Positions 52,959 to 57,500 of a stretch of 57,500 nt of DNA are shown one piece after another; position 1 is the first letter of the stretch; each line of letters starts with the position of its first letter. Below the pieces are notes generated by a model. The model ran no database searches, was not told where the DNA came from, and saw only the letters and a list, made by a program, of their open reading frames with translations. The stretch is taken from assembly GCA_905478295.1 (NCBI GenBank), contig CAJQHZ010000016.1:1-57500 (forward strand), read 5' to 3'. The DNA comes from an uncultured Flavobacteriales bacterium. Lineage in GTDB: Bacteria; Bacteroidota; Bacteroidia; Flavobacteriales; Schleiferiaceae. The position numbers were made by a program, and so were the translations under genes.

Positions 52959-54125
52959 ATGAAAAAACTCAGTTTAGCACTGCTTATTCTCGCAACAACC
53001 GTTAAGGTTTCAGCGCAGAACGATTTGAAATACAATGTGGTAACTACCGCTGTCCCCATTTTATTAGTGAGCCCAGATTCTCGGGCCGGTGCCATGGGTG
53101 ATGTGGGTGTTGCAAGCACGCCGGATGCAAATTCAAGCGCATGGAATCCCGCGAAATTAGCTTTCCTAGAAAATAAAAAAGCTTCCATGGCGCTTTCCTA
53201 CACGCCTTGGATGTCAAAATTGGTCCCTGATATTGATTTGGCCTATGTGAATTACACGAAAGCATTGAGCGATCGTCAAGGAATCAGCGCCTCATTGCGT
53301 TATTTTTCATTAGGAGAGATCAACTTTACGGACGAGCAGGGTAATAGTATGGGTACCTTCAATCCTTATGAGTTTTACTTTGATGTAGCCTACGCCTTGA
53401 AATTAAGTGATCATTGGAGTGCGGGAACAGCACTACGTTGGATCTTTTCTGATATCGCACAGGGTCAAGTTGTTCAGGGATTGCAAACGAAACCAGGACA
53501 AAGCGGTGCTGCGGATTTAGGGTTTTACTACCAAGGGGATTACACCAACATTAAAGGTGGACGCCGCCAAGCATTCTCTGCAGGAATTGCAATGACTAAC
53601 CTAGGGGCTAAAATTGCCTATTCAGAGAGCGGCAATGCCGATTTCTTACCTACAAACCTTCGTTTAGGCGGTGGTTACCATCTCGAAATAGATGATTACA
53701 ACAAACTTTCAGTATATCTCGATATCAACCGACTCTTAGTTCCTACTCCGCCACTTTTAGGAACGAACGGCGAAATCATCGCTGGGGTGGACGATAATGA
53801 TCTTACGCCACTCATGGGTGTATTCCAAAGTTTCAATCCAGCGTCAAAGCCTGGCGGATTTGAAGAAATGCTGCAAGAGAATATTTATAACTTCGGTATG
53901 GAGTATAAATACAACGATTTCTTATTCGCACGTACAGGCTACCTGCATGAACATAAGCTCAAGGGGAATCGTCAGTATATCACTTTAGGTTTCGGTCTCG
54001 CCTACCAGGTATTTACAATAGATATGGCCTATTTGATCCCAGCGAGTCCAACCACGCGTTCGCCGTTAGAGAACACATTGCGATTCTCAATGGCGTTTAA
54101 CATTGACGGATTCTTGGCGCAGTAG
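52959..54125 (+). CDS. porV: type IX secretion outer-membrane shuttle protein PorV
   Basis: FadL-like outer-membrane barrel that carries T9SS cargo from the translocon to PorU. The start is taken at the ATG at 52959 (MKKLSLALLILATTVKVSAQ), which gives a clean signal peptide; the frame can also start at a TTG at 52935. The 388-residue protein has the PorV hallmark N-terminus PILLVSPDSRAGAMGDVGVASTPDANSSAWNPAKLAF, then alternating barrel strands and a C-terminal strand FSMAFNIDGF. It is immediately downstream of porU and presumably co-transcribed. Confidence 0.95.
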   Translation: MKKLSLALLILATTVKVSAQNDLKYNVVTTAVPILLVSPDSRAGAMGDVGVASTPDANSSAWNPAKLAFLENKKASMALSYTPWMSKLVPDIDLAYVNYTKALSDRQGISASLRYFSLGEINFTDEQGNSMGTFNPYEFYFDVAYALKLSDHWSAGTALRWIFSDIAQGQVVQGLQTKPGQSGAADLGFYYQGDYTNIKGGRRQAFSAGIAMTNLGAKIAYSESGNADFLPTNLRLGGGYHLEIDDYNKLSVYLDINRLLVPTPPLLGTNGEIIAGVDDNDLTPLMGVFQSFNPASKPGGFEEMLQENIYNFGMEYKYNDFLFARTGYLHEHKLKGNRQYITLGFGLAYQVFTIDMAYLIPASPTTRSPLENTLRFSMAFNIDGFLAQ

Positions 54126-54197
54126 CCTACTTTTTACCGAATAAGCAAAGGTTCACAACTTTTCATTCATAGTGCAGAACTAAATATACAAAGTTGT

Positions 54198-54227
54198 TTT
54201 GCTAGGTGGGCTTTTGCCTTATTTTTG
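54198..54227 (+). promoter_or_regulatory. Bacteroidetes-type promoter of the pyruvate dehydrogenase genes
   Basis: TTTG at 54198-54201 and TATTTTTG at 54220-54227 are separated by 18 nt. Both match the consensus and lie 24 nt before the ATG of the E1-alpha gene. Confidence 0.72.
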
Positions 54228-54250
54228 CTCCACAAAACACATCGATAGAA

Positions 54251-55246
54251 ATGGCAAAAAAGCGCATCACAAAAGCTACTTACCTAAAATGGTACGAAGA
54301 CATGCTCTTCTGGAGAAAGTTCGAAGACATGGCAGCAGCCTTGTACATTCAACAGAAAATCCGTGGTTTCCTTCACCTATACAACGGTCAAGAAGCTATC
54401 CTAGCAGGTTCTGCCTATGCTATGGAAGACGGGGATAATATGATTACCGCGTACAGAAACCACGTTCAACCTATGGCTTTGGGTGAAGATCCAAGACGCA
54501 TTATGGCGGAACTTATGGGAAAAGTGACAGGTACCTCTCGCGGTAAGGGTGGTTCTATGCACATGTTTTCGCCGGATAAAGGATTCTGGGGTGGTCACGG
54601 TATTGTCGGTGGTCAAATTCCTTTAGGTGCAGGTTTGGCTTTTGCCGATCAGTATTTTGGGCGTAAGAATGTGACCTTAACCTACATGGGCGATGGAGCC
54701 ATTCGTCAAGGTGCTTGGCACGAAACTGCCAATCTCGCGATGTTATGGAAATTGCCTGTGGTATTCTGTGTCGAAAACAATGGATATGCTATGGGTACTT
54801 CAGTCGAGCGTACAGCCGGCCAGACTCCAATTCACAAATTAGGTGAAGGCTATGACATGCCTAATCGTGCGGTTGACGGTATGGATCCAATCGCAGTGTA
54901 TGACGCTGTGTATGAAGCCTCAGAACGCGCACGTCGCGGTGATGGACCTACCTTATTAGAAATTAGAACTTACCGCTATAAAGGACACTCAATGTCAGAT
55001 CCTCAGAAGTACAGAACTAAAGAGGAAGTAGCAGAGTACCAAGCAAAAGATCCTATTACGCTTTGTTTGAATAAGATTAAAGAGAAAAATTGGGCGACAG
55101 AGGAAGAAATCGAATCCATTATTCAGCGAGTTAAAGATGTAGTTGCGGAATGTGTGAAATTCGCTGAAGAAAGCGATTTCCCTGATGCTTCTGAATTGTA
55201 CCAAGGGATTTACGCTCAAGAAGATTACCCATTCATCAAAAACTAA
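54251..55246 (+). CDS. pdhA: pyruvate dehydrogenase E1 component, alpha subunit
   Basis: Thiamine-diphosphate subunit that decarboxylates pyruvate. Starting at the ATG at 54251 (MAKKRITKATYLKWYEDM) it has 331 residues. It shows the E1-alpha pattern FLHLYNGQEAI, AYRNHVQPMALG, the GKGGSMHMF loop, the ThDP motif GDGAIRQGAWHETANLAMLWKLPVVFCVENN (GDG to NN) and the phosphorylation-loop-like RYKGHSMSDPQKYRT. The upstream in-frame ATG at 54206 lies before the promoter -7 element and is therefore unlikely. The E1-beta gene is not adjacent, which is usual in Flavobacteriia. Confidence 0.95.
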   Translation: MAKKRITKATYLKWYEDMLFWRKFEDMAAALYIQQKIRGFLHLYNGQEAILAGSAYAMEDGDNMITAYRNHVQPMALGEDPRRIMAELMGKVTGTSRGKGGSMHMFSPDKGFWGGHGIVGGQIPLGAGLAFADQYFGRKNVTLTYMGDGAIRQGAWHETANLAMLWKLPVVFCVENNGYAMGTSVERTAGQTPIHKLGEGYDMPNRAVDGMDPIAVYDAVYEASERARRGDGPTLLEIRTYRYKGHSMSDPQKYRTKEEVAEYQAKDPITLCLNKIKEKNWATEEEIESIIQRVKDVVAECVKFAEESDFPDASELYQGIYAQEDYPFIKN

Positions 55247-55252
55247 TTCTAG

Positions 55253-56524
55253 ATGGCGATAGTAATTAATATGCCGAGACTTTCCGACACCATGACTGAA
55301 GGTGTTGTAGCAAAGTGGCACAAGCAAATTGGTGATTCTGTTAATGAAGGGGATTTATTGGCAGAAATCGAGACAGATAAAGCAACGATGGAATTCGAAG
55401 CTTTTCCTGGACAAGAAGGTAAGCTTCTATATATAGGAACGGGTGAAGGTGAAACAGCACCAGTTGATACGGTATTAGCCATTCTCGGTGAGGAGGGTGA
55501 GGACATTGAAGCATTAAAAGGCGGTGAAGTAGCGGCTCCAGCTGAGGAGCCAGCAGCACCGGCAGCGCCCGCCCCAGCCGTTGCAGTGGAAGAAACGCCG
55601 GCTGTTCCAGTTGCAGCGCCAGTTGCAACACCAGCACCAGTAGCGACAGAAACTGACGGAAGTATAAAGGCATCGCCTCTAGCTCGCAAACTTGCGGCTG
55701 AAAAAGGAGTTGACCTCTCCATGGTTAAGGGTAGTGGTGATCACGGTCGTATAGTTAAAAGAGATATAGACAGCTTCAATCCCGCCATTCACACTTCTCC
55801 ACAACCGGGTACGCCGGCAGCGCCGGCAGTTCCTGTAGGTGTAGAGCGCTTTACGGATACGCCGGTAAGTCAGATGCGCAAGGTTATCGCGAGCCGTTTA
55901 TCTGAGAGTAAAAATAATGCACCACATTTCTATGTAACAATGGACATAGACATGGACAATGCAATTGCAGCACGTAAAGCAATGAATGCTAGTGGTGAGG
56001 TTAAGATTTCTTTTAATGACCTCGTCGTTAAGGCTTGTGCTTTAGCGCTTAAAAAGCATCCGGTAATCAATAGTTCTTGGATGGGCGATTTCATTCGTAC
56101 AAATCAACACGTGCATATTGGTGTTGCAGTGGCTATAGAGGATGGATTGTTAGTTCCTGTTCTTCGTCATGCGGATCAAATGCCTTTGGCTGCTATCTCG
56201 GCTAATGTTAAAGATTTGGCAGGAAGAGCGAAAGACAAAAAGCTTCAACCTTCAGATTGGGAAGGAAATACATTTACTATTTCCAACCTAGGTATGTTTG
56301 GTGTGGAACAATTCACTGCCATTGTTAATCCACCAGATGCAGGAATTCTTGCGGTAGGAGGTATCAAGCAGGTCCCAGTTGTAAAAGATGGACAAGTTGT
56401 TCCTGGAAATGTGATGAAAGTAACATTGAGCTTAGATCACCGAGCGGCAGATGGTGCAGGAGGTGCGGCATTCTTACAATCAGTAAAAGGTTTCTTAGAG
56501 AATCCAGTTACAATGTTGGTGTAA
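55253..56524 (+). CDS. pdhC: pyruvate dehydrogenase E2 component (dihydrolipoamide acetyltransferase)
   Basis: Core of the pyruvate dehydrogenase complex, which passes the acetyl group from lipoamide to CoA. The 423-residue protein has one N-terminal lipoyl domain (residues about 2-77, lipoyl Lys K43 in ETDKATMEF) and an Ala/Pro/Val linker (about 88-130). A peripheral-subunit-binding domain (about 137-172; SPLARKLAAEKGVDL) and a second linker lead to the catalytic acyltransferase domain (about 190-423) with active His H396 in DHRAADGAGGA. It lies 6 nt after pdhA and ends at a strong terminator. Confidence 0.96.
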   Translation: MAIVINMPRLSDTMTEGVVAKWHKQIGDSVNEGDLLAEIETDKATMEFEAFPGQEGKLLYIGTGEGETAPVDTVLAILGEEGEDIEALKGGEVAAPAEEPAAPAAPAPAVAVEETPAVPVAAPVATPAPVATETDGSIKASPLARKLAAEKGVDLSMVKGSGDHGRIVKRDIDSFNPAIHTSPQPGTPAAPAVPVGVERFTDTPVSQMRKVIASRLSESKNNAPHFYVTMDIDMDNAIAARKAMNASGEVKISFNDLVVKACALALKKHPVINSSWMGDFIRTNQHVHIGVAVAIEDGLLVPVLRHADQMPLAAISANVKDLAGRAKDKKLQPSDWEGNTFTISNLGMFGVEQFTAIVNPPDAGILAVGGIKQVPVVKDGQVVPGNVMKVTLSLDHRAADGAGGAAFLQSVKGFLENPVTMLV

Positions 56525-56548
56525 AACCAATTTTACCTTTAATATTAC

Positions 56549-56579
56549 ACGGCCCAGACAACAAGTCTGGGCCGTTTTT
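56549..56579 (+). terminator. intrinsic terminator of the pdhA-pdhC operon
   Basis: An 11-bp stem (ACGGCCCAGAC with GTCTGGGCCGT, loop AACAA) is followed by five T (56575-56579), 24 nt after the E2 stop. Confidence 0.92.
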
Positions 56580-56618
56580 GTATACATATTATATAGTACT
56601 CTAAAATCACATCGAATT

Positions 56619-57290
56619 ATGGGAGTTGTTTGGATCACGGGAGCGTCAAGAGGAATTGGCTTTGCGACTACTGAAAAGTTTCTATCAAACGGTTGGCAAG
56701 TCGTTGTTTTAACGAGGGCAATTGAGAAATTGGAACCGCTCATAGAAGAGTATCCAGGTCAACTACATATCTGTAAGCTTGATCTAATCCAATTAGATGA
56801 AGTCCAATTACCAAATCTACCCGTTGATATCCTCATTAACAATGCGGGCGCTCTTGTCAATAAACCACTTTCACAAGTTTCAATTGCCGATTTACACAAA
56901 AGCTATGGTGTTAATGTCTTTGGACCCTATCTATTGATTCAGAAGTTGCTTCCTCAATTCACTGAGAAGGCACATATTGTGAACATAAGTTCTGTCGGTG
57001 GTATCCAGGGCAGCGTGAAATTTGCGGGATTATCGGCATACAGCTCTGCGAAAGGAGCCATGAATGTGCTTACAGAATGTCTCCAAGCTGAATTTGAACA
57101 GGAAACCCAATGGTCTTTTAATGCGCTGGCACTTGGTGCTGTCCAAACGGAAATGCTAAAGGAAGCGTTTCCAGGCCTGCAAGCTCCCTTGCAACCAGAA
57201 CAATTAAGCCCCTTCATATTCATGTTTGCGACTACGGCACACCTGGTAATGCGAGGAAAAGTGCTCCCGGTTTCTATGTCAACTCCTTGA
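56619..57290 (+). CDS. short-chain dehydrogenase/reductase
   Basis: NAD(P)-binding oxidoreductase of 223 residues. It has the N-terminal GVVWITGASRGIGFAT, NNAG (about residues 73-76), the catalytic Ser in VNISSVGG, and YSSAKGA with catalytic Tyr and Lys. The C-terminus is short. The protein is simpler than FabG and close in size to sepiapterin-reductase-like SDRs; the substrate is unknown. It starts 39 nt after the pdh terminator and is followed by the regulatory tail of the window. Confidence 0.88.
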   Translation: MGVVWITGASRGIGFATTEKFLSNGWQVVVLTRAIEKLEPLIEEYPGQLHICKLDLIQLDEVQLPNLPVDILINNAGALVNKPLSQVSIADLHKSYGVNVFGPYLLIQKLLPQFTEKAHIVNISSVGGIQGSVKFAGLSAYSSAKGAMNVLTECLQAEFEQETQWSFNALALGAVQTEMLKEAFPGLQAPLQPEQLSPFIFMFATTAHLVMRGKVLPVSMSTP

Positions 57291-57337
57291 TAACGAGAAG
57301 TCAAGAAAAAAGTATAAAAAAAAGACAGTTCCAGTGC

Positions 57338-57367
57338 TTGTATAATTGAAACACTAGTATACATTTG
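57338..57367 (+). promoter_or_regulatory. strong Bacteroidetes promoter P1
   Basis: TTG at 57338-57340, a 19-nt spacer and TACATTTG at 57360-57367 fully match the consensus. The initial transcribed region starts near CCACCG and runs straight into the hairpin at 57373. Confidence 0.72.
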
Positions 57368-57372
57368 CCACC

Positions 57373-57401
57373 GCTTTGGAAGCAAAGCATGTTCTTTTTT
57401 T
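57373..57401 (+). terminator. small hairpin with T-tract just after P1
   Basis: The stem GCTTTG (57373-57378) pairs with CAAAGC (57383-57388) around a 4-nt loop, and a T-rich run (57392-57401) follows. It lies at the very start of the P1 transcript, so it could act as an attenuator or end a roughly 30-nt RNA. Confidence 0.5.
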
Positions 57402-57438
57402 ACCGGGGAAACAAGGAGAAATAAATTTTTGAATTGTT

Positions 57439-57468
57439 TTGTGAGTGTTAGAATCAGTTCTACATTTG
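57439..57468 (+). promoter_or_regulatory. strong Bacteroidetes promoter P2
   Basis: TTG at 57439-57441, a 19-nt spacer and TACATTTG at 57461-57468. The 13 bases from TACATTTG through GCCACC are identical to those of P1, 101 nt upstream. It fires out of the window, probably into a tRNA or rRNA gene. Confidence 0.75.
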
Positions 57469-57500
57469 CCACCCCGATTAAAAAGCTATTAGGGCGAGAT

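Noticed and set aside
55249-55722. 157-residue Ala/Ser/Gly-rich antisense frame in the E2 gene
   Set aside because: It is produced by the Ala/Pro-rich linker codons of the acyltransferase read backwards.
56954-57472. 172-residue minus-strand frame over the SDR gene end and the promoter region
   Set aside because: It runs across both promoters and antisense to the SDR active-site region, and has no family similarity.
1-57500. CRISPR arrays, insertion sequences, prophage or attachment sites
   Set aside because: No regularly spaced repeats, transposase or integrase frames, or target-site duplications were seen anywhere in the window.

Overview
The window is a gene-dense piece of a Bacteroidetes chromosome, most likely a marine Flavobacteriia/Cryomorphaceae-like relative. 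This rests on the type IX secretion genes (gldJ, porP/sprF-like, porU, porV), a TonB-dependent receptor with an N-terminal carboxypeptidase-regulatory-like domain, the ftsX-DUF3098-uppP-truB-queA gene order, Bacteroidetes-type promoter motifs (TTG, about 19 nt, TAnnTTTG) and the near absence of purine-rich ribosome binding sites. Genes are packed on both strands with many 1-17 nt overlaps. No gene-free stretch exceeds 300 bases. The longest are 57291-57500 (tandem promoters), 9392-9585 (divergent regulatory region) and 24215-24383 (queA promoter). I see no insertion sequence, prophage, CRISPR array or complete RNA gene.

Layout. 1-3435: the 3' part of a DsbD-like gene, a small unknown gene and tyrS. 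3432-5173 (minus): an orphan LuxE-type acyl-protein synthetase coupled to a secreted unknown protein. 5225-15755: a phosphate island with a TonB receptor, a beta-helix lipoprotein, a PhoB-like regulator, a PiT phosphate transporter fused to a PhoU-like domain, an OprO/P-type porin, and a second PhoB-like regulator with a PhoR-like kinase. Candidate PHO boxes (TTAAC repeated with an 11-nt period) precede the transporter and the porin at matching distances from -7-like elements. 15832-18047: tryptophan 2,3-dioxygenase and an M23 peptidase. 18037-25439: leuS, ftsX, DUF3098, uppP, truB, an unknown membrane protein and queA.

25492-32976: a glycosyltransferase, divergent from a tightly overlapping run of radC, an alpha/alpha-toroid protein, an AAC(3)-fold acetyltransferase, an SDR, a polysaccharide-deacetylase-like protein, a FemAB/GNAT-like transferase and a YjjG-type phosphatase. 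I interpret the central five as an undescribed cell-surface glycan or lipid-sugar modification set. 33042-36758: pirin, rlmN and a strongly diverged ComM/YifB ATPase. 36755-40514 (minus): exbB-exbD-tonB-folC and a secreted unknown protein. 40602-46679: NhaD antiporter, a Glu/Leu dehydrogenase, anmK, an acyl-CoA dehydrogenase and murF.

46767-54125: the type IX secretion/gliding cluster, with porP-gldJ facing away from porU-porV. 54251-57290: pyruvate dehydrogenase E1-alpha and E2 and an SDR. The last 210 bases carry two near-identical strong promoters that point out of the window, probably toward a stable RNA gene.

The themes that connect are envelope energy and transport (TonB/Exb, TonB receptor, porin, PiT), cell-wall turnover (UppP, MurF, AnmK, FtsX, M23 peptidase), surface export (T9SS) and translation (TyrS, LeuS, TruB, QueA, RlmN).
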